64,000 nucleotides of DNA from JAGVSV01 sp050952845 (lineage in GTDB: Bacteria; Bacillota; Clostridia; Christensenellales; Aristaeellaceae): contig JBMNLP010000001.1 of NCBI GenBank assembly GCA_050952845.1, forward strand, positions 3,224,001 to 3,288,000. The letters are read 5' to 3'. Both the position numbers and the translations under genes were made by a program. This document shows positions 18,546-27,085 of this stretch, in pieces. The notes under the pieces were generated by a model. The model saw only the letters and a program-made list of their open reading frames with translations. It made no database searches and was not told the DNA's origin. The stretch's first letter is position 1. Each line of letters begins with the position of its first letter.

Positions 18546-20635
18546 GGGAGTTTGACACTTGATAAAGCATGAGAGCGCCACAAAGCCTTGTGTAGCAATA
18601 AAAGATTTGTCAATTTTTCTGTATTTGTATGTTGTATGTGTTGTATTTTTGGTATAATGGAAAAGGGTGGTGATTTTATGAAGCTGTATTACGATAAGAG
18701 ACTGAGTGATCCGACGTATTATGTTCACCAGGGAATCAGAAACGGAAAAAAGACAACCACCAGGATCGTAAAGAAAATCGGTAAGCATTCAGAATTGTTA
18801 AAGATAACGGGTGATCCGCTGGCCTATGCCAAAGCAGAAATCGAAAAAATGAATGAAGAATTCCGGGTCGGCAGAGTGCAGTTCGAAATGAAGTGTGATT
18901 TTAATGAACGTGTGCGCAAAACTGATCGGGATGTTTCGGCTTCGACTCAGCAAAATGTTGGGTATTTCTTTTTACAGTATATTCTGAATCGCTTGAATCT
19001 AAAGCAGTTCTTCTCCGAGATCACCGCGGACAGGAAAATGACCTATGATTGCTATGATATCAATCGTTTTCTTACTTATGCCCGTATTCTGGATCCGCAG
19101 TCCAAATACAGTACATGGGATCGTCTTGATTCCTATTATGAGAAACCGGATATCGCTTACCAGCACATGATCCGTTTTATGGATGTACTGGAAGAGCACT
19201 ATGACGATTACCTAAAATGGCTCTTCACACAAAGCAGCCATATTGTCCCCCGCAGCACGGCCGTCATGTATTACGATTGCACCAATTTTTATTTTGAAAC
19301 CGAACAGGAAGACGATGATTACATTGATCCTGTAACCGGGGAAATCATGAAAGGCCTGCGTCAATATGGTGTCAGCAAAGAGCACCGGCCCAATCCTGTT
19401 GTTGAGATGGGACTGTTCATAGACCAAAGAGGGATTCCCATTAGTATGAGCCTTCACCCTGGGAATACCAGCGAACAACTGACAGCCGTTCCTTTGGAAC
19501 GGGAGATTGTCCATATGCTGAATGGAGCAAAGCTTATCTATTGCGCCGATGCAGGTCTGGGTTCTTACAATATCCGCAAGTTTAACAGTATGGGTGGAAG
19601 AGCGTTTATTGTGACCCAGTCCATTAAAAAGCTCAGTCATATACTCAAAGAAGCTATCTTTGAGGGTGGCGATTACAAGCTGCTTTCAAATGACCGGCCT
19701 GTCACACTTGATTATATGAAGAGCTTTGACCGACAGGACGAAGCAAACCTGAGTTTGTACAATGATTTTGCGTATAAAGTACTCAATGCAGACCGGGCCG
19801 TCGATCTGGGTCTCTACGAAGAAGTAAAAACCGCGAGTGGGAAAACCAAAAGGGTCAAGTCAACCGGACAACTAAAACAGCGTGTTATTGTGACCTTTTC
19901 CCGTAAGATGAAAGAGTACCAGCAGTATATCCGGGACCGGCAGTTGGAGAGGGCGCGTGCGCTTGTACGCTCAAAAGACCCGGAAGAGATTCGGAAAGGG
20001 CCTCATGATGTAAAACGCTTCATGAAACGCGTTGTGACGACATCGACCGGTGAAAAAGCGGATATCTCTTATGTTATTGACGAAGAAAAAGTCGCTGAAG
20101 AGGCTAAGTATGACGGCTTCTATGCTGTTGCTACCAACCTTGAAGACAAGGCTGCCGATATCCTGGCTGTTTCCAAAGAAAGATACAGGATTGAAGACTG
20201 CTTCCGTATTATGAAGACTAACTTTTCCGGACGTCCTGTCAATCACCGTAATCCGGAGCGCATCAAGGCTCATTTCCTGATCTGCTATACAGCTCTGTTG
20301 GTATATCGTCTGCTTGAATGCCAGCTTGATGACAATGGGACCCATGTTACCACTGACCATCTGATTGCTACACTCAAGAATATGAACGTTGTCAACATCC
20401 ATGATGTTCAGTATATGGCATTGTACGAAGGGAGCAAAACACTTGACGCGCTGACAGCCCTCACCGGTTTAGTTCTTGACCGTATGCATTACAGGCCTAA
20501 GGAACTGAATCAGCTGATAAGAAAATTTCTGAAATGATGATCCCATACAACACTTTTTTTATGAAGCGAACCCCAAAAAGCCTTGCTGTACAACGCCTTT
20601 CAGGATTTCTTTTCGCTCCAACTGTCAAACTCGGG
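18546..20635 (+). mobile_element. IS1634-family element with 74-bp target duplication (2090 bp)
   Basis: The ends are GGGAGTTTGACACTTG on the left and, inverted, CCCGAGTTTGACAGTTG on the right, sharing GAGTTTGACA. One transposase gene fills it. It is flanked by 74-bp perfect direct repeats and sits between mobC and the R-M operon promoter. Exact ends are uncertain by a few bases because the repeats and ends share letters. It is a different element from copies A, B and C. Confidence 0.9.
18678..20537 (+). CDS. IS1634-family transposase
   Basis: A 619-residue transposase starting at the ATG behind GGTGGTGAT; an in-frame extension to 18588 has no ribosome binding site. Candidate catalytic residues are D in YYDCTNFYFE, D in YCADAGLGSYN and E in RIEDCFRIMKTNFSGRPV, the IS1634/IS4 order. 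The frame is intact. It is orientated opposite to the surrounding island genes. Confidence 0.9.
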   Translation: MKLYYDKRLSDPTYYVHQGIRNGKKTTTRIVKKIGKHSELLKITGDPLAYAKAEIEKMNEEFRVGRVQFEMKCDFNERVRKTDRDVSASTQQNVGYFFLQYILNRLNLKQFFSEITADRKMTYDCYDINRFLTYARILDPQSKYSTWDRLDSYYEKPDIAYQHMIRFMDVLEEHYDDYLKWLFTQSSHIVPRSTAVMYYDCTNFYFETEQEDDDYIDPVTGEIMKGLRQYGVSKEHRPNPVVEMGLFIDQRGIPISMSLHPGNTSEQLTAVPLEREIVHMLNGAKLIYCADAGLGSYNIRKFNSMGGRAFIVTQSIKKLSHILKEAIFEGGDYKLLSNDRPVTLDYMKSFDRQDEANLSLYNDFAYKVLNADRAVDLGLYEEVKTASGKTKRVKSTGQLKQRVIVTFSRKMKEYQQYIRDRQLERARALVRSKDPEEIRKGPHDVKRFMKRVVTTSTGEKADISYVIDEEKVAEEAKYDGFYAVATNLEDKAADILAVSKERYRIEDCFRIMKTNFSGRPVNHRNPERIKAHFLICYTALLVYRLLECQLDDNGTHVTTDHLIATLKNMNVVNIHDVQYMALYEGSKTLDALTALTGLVLDRMHYRPKELNQLIRKFLK

Positions 20636-20709
20636 ATTATGCTATATCGGTCTAAAAATTTCAATATGTTGAGCGTAATTTCAAAAAATTTCAGAGTAAA
20701 TTATGATTC
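20636..20709. repeat. 74-bp direct repeat, right copy
   Basis: Second copy of the 18472-18545 sequence. It carries a duplicate of the R-M operon promoter, now pointing leftward into the IS and antisense to the transposase. Confidence 0.9.
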
Positions 20710-20728
20710 TAACAGAAGTGTAAAATGA

Positions 20729-21085
20729 CTATTTGCTGCTCAAATCCTTCGTCCTTTTTAAGAGCAGAGAGTAAATCTGCAAGTTTTTTCTCGATATCTT
20801 TTCAATTTCTTTTTTCATAAAATTGATGTCATCTCTGTAGATAACACCGGTAATATTTGTCGCTCTTGCGATTTGGTTTATGTTATTTGTCGCATTAGCA
20901 AGTAAGCCTTGTAATTCACGAAACGGCTCAAGGTCTACGATATAAATTTCTTTTTCAAGCACACATTTTCTTAAAAAATGAGCCATTGTTCTGCATTCCG
21001 CCATCTTCATTTTTTTCTCAAAAATTTCTTTTTCTTCGTCAGTCAAATATATTTTAAGTTGATTTTTTCTTCTTCTATTTTCCAT
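20729..21085 (-). CDS. mobC: MobC-like mobilisation accessory protein
   Basis: About 118 residues with an N-terminal ribbon-helix-helix-like region (KIYLTDEEKEIFEKKM) and the MobC signature ATNNINQIARATNITG. MobC proteins bind oriT and assist the relaxase in strand separation. The ATG at 21085 follows AGGAG with good spacing; a TTG six bases earlier is less likely. The relaxase gene that normally follows mobC is absent: 20 bases past the stop codon the 74-bp IS repeat begins and then the R-M regulatory region. The intergenic region upstream has oriT-like inverted repeats. Confidence 0.75.
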   Translation of the reverse strand: MENRRRKNQLKIYLTDEEKEIFEKKMKMAECRTMAHFLRKCVLEKEIYIVDLEPFRELQGLLANATNNINQIARATNITGVIYRDDINFMKKEIEKISRKNLQIYSLLLKRTKDLSSK

Positions 21086-21140
21086 AATCAAATTCTCCTT
21101 TCAGTCTTTTTCAGGGGTCTTAGGGTCTCCCTAACAAGCC

Positions 21141-21191
21141 GAAATTGATGAAGAAAAGAGTAGTCAGAAGACTCTCTGTTTCATCAATTTC
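21141..21191. repeat. Long inverted repeat, candidate oriT
   Basis: GAAATTGATGAA (21141-21152) and its exact complement TTCATCAATTTC (21180-21191) enclose an inner AGAGT/ACTCT stem (21157-21161, 21171-21175). It is placed directly upstream of mobC, where an origin of transfer is expected. Confidence 0.5.
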
Positions 21192-21280
21192 TCGCCGATG
21201 AGTACTCAGAGGCTGTGCTTGCTATATAAGTTCGGTGCAAAAATGTCCTTTCAACCAATTTACCGCACAGACCGTACAGA

Positions 21281-21316
21281 GCGCACGACATTTCGGTATA
21301 GGGAAACATCGTGCGC
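21281..21316. repeat. Inverted repeat and GTGCG iterons
   Basis: GCGCACGA (21281-21288) pairs with TCGTGCGC (21309-21316). It is followed by closely spaced GTGCG motifs up to about 21333, ending just outside the stop of the RepA-like gene. The cluster is iteron-like and could be a replication origin for the excised island. Confidence 0.4.
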
Positions 21317-21337
21317 ATCGTGCGGTGCGTGCGGTAT

Positions 21338-22300
21338 TTAATACTCGACATCCTCCGGATGATAAGTAATGGTGTAAATATTGTTGGATTTCCCTCGTCT
21401 CTTGGAAACGCTTATTCTGTTTTTCTTTAGCTTCTGGAGATTACGCTGCAGAGTCTTCCCGAACTGCTGCGGACTTTCCAAGTCGAGTTTTATCTTGGAG
21501 CAGAGGTCAACTATTGTCCCTTCAAAATCTCTCAACTTCGGCATAAATTGGACCAGCTTTTGTATTGACGGCTCAAGTGCTTCTATGGGGTCAATTCTAT
21601 CTAATTCCAGAATTTTTCTTGTAGGATTGATTTTCACAGAATAGACCTTTGATTCAAAGAGCCTGCTCGTAACATCGAGATTAAACTCCGTATCAAATTC
21701 GGAAGCCTTGTCGATTGCGATAATCGTATCTACCGAACCTGACAAAGCCTGAGAGCCTATAACCTTTTCGCTTACACTTTTAACAGACGAATCTTTTTTA
21801 GTGTGATACATCATGATAAAAGTGCAGCCGTATTTTTCAATAAGCTCATAATATTTAGCCATCACTTCATAGGTATCGCTGTAGTCGTTGGCGTTATATT
21901 TCCTGTCGTATTTGATTTTGGAAAATGTATCTACAACAAAGACTTCATAGCCGAGGGCGGTATCTTCTTTTATGATTCTCTCAAACTGACGGAAGTCCAC
22001 ATAACTCGTTCCTTCATAGAATTTCATGTCATTTGAACAAGGGATATCAAGGCGTTTAATTCGCTCTTGAATAAGGCTTCCGGAAAGCTCATTGCAGTAA
22101 TAGACAACCTTGGTCTTCTTAATTTTTTTATCAAGAAAATTCACTCCCTCATGAATACAGAGGGCAAGATTTAAGCCTAGAGCGGTCTTTCCTTTTTTAG
22201 GTGAGGCAACTATGAGGCTGATGCTGTTCCTTGCAATAAAATCATCTACGATAAACTTTTCGCCGGTGTCAAAATTCGTTTCTATGCTGTACGCTTTCAT
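21338..22300 (-). CDS. RepA-like RecA-fold ATPase
   Basis: A 320-residue protein with Walker A SPKKGKTALGL (about residues 33-43) and Walker B YEVFVVDTF (about 117-125) in the AAA_25/RepA (hexameric helicase, RecA-fold) family. A C-terminal winged-helix-like region with basic residues (KKNRISVSKRRGKSNNIY) follows. It probably unwinds or initiates replication of the island together with the primase encoded immediately upstream, with which it overlaps by four bases. Such primase/RepA pairs are typical of integrative mobilisable elements. Confidence 0.75.
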   Translation of the reverse strand: MKAYSIETNFDTGEKFIVDDFIARNSISLIVASPKKGKTALGLNLALCIHEGVNFLDKKIKKTKVVYYCNELSGSLIQERIKRLDIPCSNDMKFYEGTSYVDFRQFERIIKEDTALGYEVFVVDTFSKIKYDRKYNANDYSDTYEVMAKYYELIEKYGCTFIMMYHTKKDSSVKSVSEKVIGSQALSGSVDTIIAIDKASEFDTEFNLDVTSRLFESKVYSVKINPTRKILELDRIDPIEALEPSIQKLVQFMPKLRDFEGTIVDLCSKIKLDLESPQQFGKTLQRNLQKLKKNRISVSKRRGKSNNIYTITYHPEDVEY

Positions 22301-22807
22301 AGGCTCACCTCTTTCTGTGTTAGTCTTTTAAAACCATAATTCCAAAAATCCGAGTTACCTACCTGATTTACTTTCTGAATGCTGGCTCTTAAATATTTGA
22401 GATAGGCTTCATCATTCTTTCTTTTCGTTTTACTTCCGAGCCTACTGAGACCGGACTCTAAAAATATGCCCTCCATGAGATGACTGTTCCCGTGTGTAAA
22501 ACTCCTAAGAAGAAGCAGGAAAATAAAATCATCCCTGCTCCAGTCGCCTGATAAGTTCGTTCCGTAAAAGTAGTCTCTTGCCCTTGGATTGACCTTGCAC
22601 ATCGTTTCAATAATCGTTCTTGTATCGGGTAAACCCGTTTGACTTGGCATATCTTGCCTGTAACGATTTTTCGGATTTCCCTCGCTTTTTGCCTTGCTTG
22701 CAGCCGTTAGGCTTTTGTAGAGTTTCTGCAATTCTTCATCAAAATCTAAGACCTCATTGCTTGCCTCAAAGTGTTTGCTGTAGATATCTCCTGTCATAGC
22801 TATACAG
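22297..22807 (-). pseudogene. Primase gene, C-terminal part (split by IS copy C)
   Basis: Downstream half of a primase gene interrupted by an IS. It resumes at IAMTGDIYSKHFEAS and runs to the overlap with the RepA-like gene. The open frame that seems to start at 22995 inside the IS is artificial. Joined to 24581-25041 after removal of the IS and one ATACAG, it gives one 321-codon frame across YKSNRC-IAMTG, a junction typical of plasmid and phage primase-polymerase domains. The separated half lacks the catalytic N-terminus. Confidence 0.85.
22802..22807. repeat. Six-base target duplication of IS copy C (left)
   Basis: ATACAG at 22802-22807 is repeated at 24581-24586, immediately outside the two ends of the 1773-bp element. 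Confidence 0.9.
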
Positions 22808-24580
22808 CCTAAATTCCCGTCAAAACTATAACCATGTGAGCTTCTAAGCAGCATCAATCCATATGGGAACGGAATTAGAGAGGGTTTTACCCTCTTTACT
22901 TTTACCTCGAGAATGGTTATAATATAACCACAGAATGCAAGGAGGGAATTGCCATGGAACACGCAATGCTCAAAGGGAAGAAAATTAACCTGCACCGGAA
23001 GAAGGATGGAACGACGTATGTCTACGAAGTCTTAGAAAGAAGATGGGTACCTGAACTTCGGTCATCGAGGACCAAACAAGTTTGCATTGGCAAGCTGGAC
23101 AAGGAGACAGGGACGTTTATCCCCTCCAAACGTCTGGTCGAACAAGGTGCAGATGCTGCTCTGGATGACACCATGACGGCCAGAAGCATTGTGACCGGGA
23201 CAAGGCTTCTATTGGATAAGCTGGGGCAGGAGATTGGTCTGTCTGCGACGTTGAAGAAAGTTGCACCCGATTGCTGGAAGGACATCCTGTCGCTGGCATG
23301 GTATCTGCTGTCGACCAATGGTGCACTGAGCAATGCAGAGCTGTGGCTTAGTAACCATGAGGTACCAACGGACAAGCGCTTGAGCAGCCAAAGGATCAGC
23401 GAACTTTTACAGTCGATGAATGAGGACATGCGCCAGAGTTTCTTCAAGGTGTGGAAAACAAGGTTCCCGAGTAAAGAGCACCTCTGCTATGACATCACGT
23501 CCATCTCATCCTATGCCACACACAATGAGTATGTACGCTACGGATACAATCGTGACGGTGAGCGTCTGCCGCAGATAAACTTGGCGATCGTCTATGGTCA
23601 GACGAGCATGCTGCCCATGATCTATCGTGAACTTCCCGGTTCCATAACAGATGTAAGCACACTGAAAAACACCCTCGATCAGTTCGACAAGCTGGACTAT
23701 GGTACGCAGCATCTGGTCATGGATCGCGGGCTTTACAGTAAGAAGAACATCGATGCGCTCTGTGAGGCAAGGCAGCATTTCACGATCGGAGTTCCCTCTC
23801 ATCTGCGTCTTGTACGGGATCTCATTGACAAGCACCGCGATGACATCGATGGCTTTAAGGGTTACCGCGTGTTTGAAGGTGAGGCAGTGTACTCCCAAAG
23901 TTTTCTGCAGTCTTGGGGAGAGCAGCGCAGGCGCTGCTACCTTCACATCTATTTCAATGGTCAACAGCAGCAGGAGGATCGTCTACGCTTTGATCAATAC
24001 GTCACGGATCTGTATCTGGAGCTTACGAAAGGGCCTATCATGGAAGAACACGCGGAAGCTTATGAGCGCTTTTTCATCGTCAAGGACACCCCCAGGCGTG
24101 GCCGGAAGGTTCTGCTTAACGAAGAAGCGTTGAACAAGGCCAGGAGCAAGTATGTCGGCTTTAGCGCTCTGCTCAGTACAAAGTTCAAGGACTCACTGGA
24201 TGCTCTGGCTGTCTACCGTGAGAAGGATATCGTTGAGAAATGTTTCGATGACCTCAAGAACGAATTGGATATGAGGCGTTTAAGGATACACGGTTCAAAG
24301 AGTATGAAAAACCGTCTCTTCATCCAATTTATTGCGATGATTCTTCTCGCAGCGATACGCAAACGCATGCGTGAGACAGAACTGACAACAAAGTACAGTG
24401 TGACTCAGTTACTGTGGGAGCTTGAATCCCTCACGACGATCCAATATTCCGGACGGTATAAGAACAAGCTTAGTGAGGTCACCAAGGCTCAGAGGGAAAT
24501 CTTTGAGGCATTCCAGGTCGACATTCCAGATTGAACGACCCTGTCTGAACTCATAGTTATAAAATAGACGGGAATTTAGG
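22808..24580 (+). mobile_element. Insertion sequence, IS1634-like, copy C (complete, 1773 bp)
   Basis: The ends are CCTAAATTCCCGTC and its complement, with an ATACAG target duplication on both sides. It has the same length as copy A and is nearly identical, but in the opposite orientation. It interrupts the island's primase gene, so it inserted after the island formed. The perfect duplication suggests a recent event. Confidence 0.95.
22954..24534 (+). CDS. Transposase, IS1634-like (copy C)
   Basis: A 526-residue DDE transposase almost identical to that of copy A, with substitutions around LTKGPIMEEH, FSALLS and KLSEV. The ATG lies behind GGAGGG and downstream of a TATAAT-like palindromic region. 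The DDE residues are intact. Because the element is complete and flanked by a clean duplication, it is the best candidate for the currently active copy in the window. Confidence 0.9.
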   Translation: MEHAMLKGKKINLHRKKDGTTYVYEVLERRWVPELRSSRTKQVCIGKLDKETGTFIPSKRLVEQGADAALDDTMTARSIVTGTRLLLDKLGQEIGLSATLKKVAPDCWKDILSLAWYLLSTNGALSNAELWLSNHEVPTDKRLSSQRISELLQSMNEDMRQSFFKVWKTRFPSKEHLCYDITSISSYATHNEYVRYGYNRDGERLPQINLAIVYGQTSMLPMIYRELPGSITDVSTLKNTLDQFDKLDYGTQHLVMDRGLYSKKNIDALCEARQHFTIGVPSHLRLVRDLIDKHRDDIDGFKGYRVFEGEAVYSQSFLQSWGEQRRRCYLHIYFNGQQQQEDRLRFDQYVTDLYLELTKGPIMEEHAEAYERFFIVKDTPRRGRKVLLNEEALNKARSKYVGFSALLSTKFKDSLDALAVYREKDIVEKCFDDLKNELDMRRLRIHGSKSMKNRLFIQFIAMILLAAIRKRMRETELTTKYSVTQLLWELESLTTIQYSGRYKNKLSEVTKAQREIFEAFQVDIPD

Positions 24581-25041
24581 ATACAGCGATTAGATTTATA
24601 GATTTCTATGCCCTTATTCTGCTGATTCAGGTTGGCGGGTATGTTGCCCTTCAGAAAGATATGAATGCCCTCTGTGGAGGCAGATAGTTCCATATACGTG
24701 CCTTCAAAAGTCTTTACGATACTCTTTGCAAATAGACTTATCTGACCGCCCTTAATGCAGTTATCGAGGTCTATGCAGGCAAAGGGGTCTTCCTCGGTTA
24801 AGACAAAAGATAAACCGTCAAAATTATTATTAACTAACACAGAAAAAGCCTTATTAAAACTCGCAAAGTTCTGCCTTTCGTTCCAGCCTTTCGCCGACAA
24901 AGTAACGGCACTGTAAGGGATTTTAGATATTTTTGTTTCTCCGTTCGGATTTTGTCTCGGAATCTTTTTAAAGACGAGCCACTGGTCTTTTTCCATTAGC
25001 TCATTTGGAATATTTTTTCTGTAATTATCAATGTTTTTCAT
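24581..25041 (-). pseudogene. Primase gene, N-terminal part (split by IS copy C)
   Basis: The N-terminal 150 or so residues carry a primase-polymerase-like fold: QWLVFKK, then ACIDLDNC (DxD-type metal site) and TEGIHIFLKG, features of the plasmid-primase family called 'DNA primase/polymerase, bifunctional N-terminal'. It starts at an ATG after GGAGG. The frame runs on into IS sequence to 24409, which is not native. With the C-terminal half it would form a 321-residue protein. Confidence 0.85.
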
Positions 25042-25146
25042 AAGTCCTCCTAAATTTGTACTTGAAGATGAAAGTACAAGCTGGTAGACTTATCTTGTCA
25101 CGGATGGACTACCTGCAAGTACGTTCATCTTCTGCCCTTAAGCTCG

Positions 25147-25512
25147 CTACTTAGGGGCTTTTTCTTGTTTTAACGCTTCATAAATTTCGAGTATGAAGAG
25201 AAGTATTTCCTGGTCCGGTTCTTCTAATTTGCCGTATTTCTTAACCACTTTGGCAAGCTGAAAAATTTCCTTCGAAAGCCTGTCATACAGCTTATAATCC
25301 TGTGCTATTTTAACTTCATAGTTCAGCAGACAGTTTAGAATATACTCCTGTTTTAGAAGCCCGCTCAGTTCAATTTTCTTATTTAGAATTTGACTTTCTT
25401 CTTCTGTAAGCCTGAAATTAACGCACTTATTTCTCTTCCGTTTAGATTCGTCCTTTTTCTTTGCTCTGCTGTTTTTCGCCAATTTCTGTAGCGACTTTTG
25501 CCTAAATATCAT
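25147..25512 (-). CDS. Ribbon-helix-helix-like small protein
   Basis: A 121-residue basic protein. After a lysine/arginine-rich N-terminus comes VNFRLTEEESQILNKKIELSG, resembling the ribbon-helix-helix segment of MobC-type and CopG-type DNA-binding proteins, then an alpha-helical tail. The start has GGAGG and overlaps the integrase stop by eleven bases, so it is translationally coupled. It may regulate the int/primase/rep operon or take part in mobilisation. No closer identity is claimed. Confidence 0.5.
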   Translation of the reverse strand: MIFRQKSLQKLAKNSRAKKKDESKRKRNKCVNFRLTEEESQILNKKIELSGLLKQEYILNCLLNYEVKIAQDYKLYDRLSKEIFQLAKVVKKYGKLEEPDQEILLFILEIYEALKQEKAPK

Positions 25513-26620
25513 CTTCTTCCTCCAACAATTCTTTCCAGCTTTTTTCTTCTTTTCTCAGTGCCGACAAGGACTCAGCCATTTCAACTTGCTTATTGGGAAA
25601 TAAATGAGCATATCTATAGGTAATATCAATAGATTCGTGCCCGACTCTGTTAGCTATAGCTATGGCTGAATATCCCAATTCAATGAGCAGCGATACATGG
25701 GAATGCCTTAAATCATGCACTCTAATTCTTTTTACATTGGTTTTTTTACAGCCCCGATTCATTTCATGGTGCAAGAAACTTTTGGAAAAGCTGAATATCA
25801 AATCATCATCTTTGAGTTTGTAAAAACTCTCCAAATACTCTTTTAGAGACTGAGAAAGGAACTCCGGCATCACAACCGTCCTTATACTCTTCTTTGTCTT
25901 TGGCGGCGTGATAATATCTTTGCCGTTAAGTCTCTGCCTTGATTGGTCTACCCTTAAGGTATTATTCTCAAAATCGAATTTACTTTTGGTAAGTGCCAGT
26001 AACTCGCCAACCCGTAAACCACACCAATACAGAATTTCAAATGCAAAATATGATTGATCCTTATCTTTTACAGCCTCCACAAAAGTTTCAAATTCGGCTT
26101 GTGTCCAAAACTGCATTTCGTTAGCCTCTTTTTCTCCCATAGAGCCCACATCTCTCGCAACATTAGTCTTCAGGTTGTAGTACCTACAGGCATGATTTAA
26201 AACGCTGCTGAGCTGTGCATGAATCGTTCTGAGATAGGTCGGAGAATATGTGTTACCTCTATCATCTTTAATTTTCATAATTTCGTTTTGCCACTCCAAA
26301 ATACTGACTTTTGTAATTTCGTTAATTGGCAAATCGCCGAGATACGGCAGCACCTTGTGTCTTATGATACTTTCCTTGGTGTTCCAAGTGCTTTCTCTGA
26401 TTCGAGGCTTTTTATCCTTTTTGTAGACCTCAAAGAAATCACTAAATGTCATTTCCAGGTCTCCGGCTTGTTTTTCTAAAAATGACTTTTCCCATTCCAG
26501 AGCCGCCTTTTTGGTCTTGAATCCTCTCTTTTTCTTGTTGATTTTCTCTCCACGCCAATTTGTATAAGTAAACTGAGAAAACCAATTTCCGTTTTTGTTT
26601 TCATCTCTAAAAGCAGGCAT
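25502..26620 (-). CDS. int: Tyrosine recombinase (integrase) of the island
   Basis: A 372-residue phage-type integrase. An N-terminal arm-binding region (FTYTNWRGEKINKKKRGF) is followed by a core-binding SAM-like domain and a catalytic domain with R in CGLRVGELLAL, HxxR in HDLRHSH and the nucleophile Y in TYRYAHLFP. All key residues are present, so it should be active. Its start overlaps the excisionase stop as TAATG. It is the likely enzyme for integration at the guaA 3' end. Confidence 0.95.
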   Translation of the reverse strand: MPAFRDENKNGNWFSQFTYTNWRGEKINKKKRGFKTKKAALEWEKSFLEKQAGDLEMTFSDFFEVYKKDKKPRIRESTWNTKESIIRHKVLPYLGDLPINEITKVSILEWQNEIMKIKDDRGNTYSPTYLRTIHAQLSSVLNHACRYYNLKTNVARDVGSMGEKEANEMQFWTQAEFETFVEAVKDKDQSYFAFEILYWCGLRVGELLALTKSKFDFENNTLRVDQSRQRLNGKDIITPPKTKKSIRTVVMPEFLSQSLKEYLESFYKLKDDDLIFSFSKSFLHHEMNRGCKKTNVKRIRVHDLRHSHVSLLIELGYSAIAIANRVGHESIDITYRYAHLFPNKQVEMAESLSALRKEEKSWKELLEEEDDI

Positions 26621-26820
26621 TATATCTCCTTTCCGACTACTTCATTTGTCTGATAGCAATACTTTTCTTTGAAATAATTTCTGTTGATTTTGCCTCTTTG
26701 CACACGGTAGCCCATTTCTACAAGTTCCGCATTCATCTCGCTGATGAGTTGATAAGCCACTGTGCGACTAACGCCAAGGAAGTCCTGTACCTCTTTGGCA
26801 GTCATAAAAATTGCGTTCAT
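26620..26820 (-). CDS. xis: Excisionase-like helix-turn-helix protein
   Basis: A 66-residue protein with a MerR/excisionase-type helix-turn-helix (TAKEVQDFLGVSRTVAYQLISEM) and a basic C-terminal half. GGAGG lies five bases upstream of the ATG. It is immediately upstream of int and driven by the promoter at 26921-26949. Its expected job is to bend attachment-site DNA and bias the integrase toward excision. Confidence 0.75.
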   Translation of the reverse strand: MNAIFMTAKEVQDFLGVSRTVAYQLISEMNAELVEMGYRVQRGKINRNYFKEKYCYQTNEVVGKEI

Positions 26821-26920
26821 GTCTTCCTCCTTTCAAGCGACGATTGTAAGGGTCTCCGTCTAAGGAGCATCAATTTTTATAACTTAATTTTAACCGTTCG
26901 TTTTCGTTCTGTTTCGTCTT

Positions 26921-26949
26921 ATAATAACAGTTCGTTTCTGTTCTGTCAA
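26921..26949 (-). promoter_or_regulatory. Promoter of the xis-int-primase-rep operon
   Basis: TTGACA (26944-26949, minus strand), a 17-base spacer and TATTAT (26921-26926). The spacer contains the operator-like CAGTTCGTTTCTGTTCTGTC (26928-26947), and a related sequence (GTTCGTTTTCGTTCTGTTTC) follows just downstream. The divergent XRE regulator probably binds here. Confidence 0.65.
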
Positions 26950-27024
26950 CTCTTTTTGTAAAATATTTCTTTAAGTACCTGTCTTTCCGCTCATTCACTT
27001 TAAAATCTTAACAGAACACTTTTG

Positions 27025-27053
27025 TTGCGATTGATTATTGTTTATGATATAAT
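27025..27053 (+). promoter_or_regulatory. Promoter of the XRE regulator
   Basis: TTGCGA (27025-27030), a 17-base spacer and TATAAT (27048-27053), upstream of AAAGGAG and the ATG at 27086. Confidence 0.6.
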
Positions 27054-27085
27054 ATGTCAATAAAACAGGCTTGAAAGGAGTTAAA

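Noticed and set aside
22297..22995. A 232-residue leftward frame starting inside IS copy C
   Set aside because: Its first 60 or so codons are IS terminal sequence read antisense; only the part below 22807 is the native primase C-terminus.
24409..25041. A 210-residue leftward frame ending inside IS copy C
   Set aside because: The last 57 codons are antisense to the transposase; the native gene continues at 22801 after the IS is removed.
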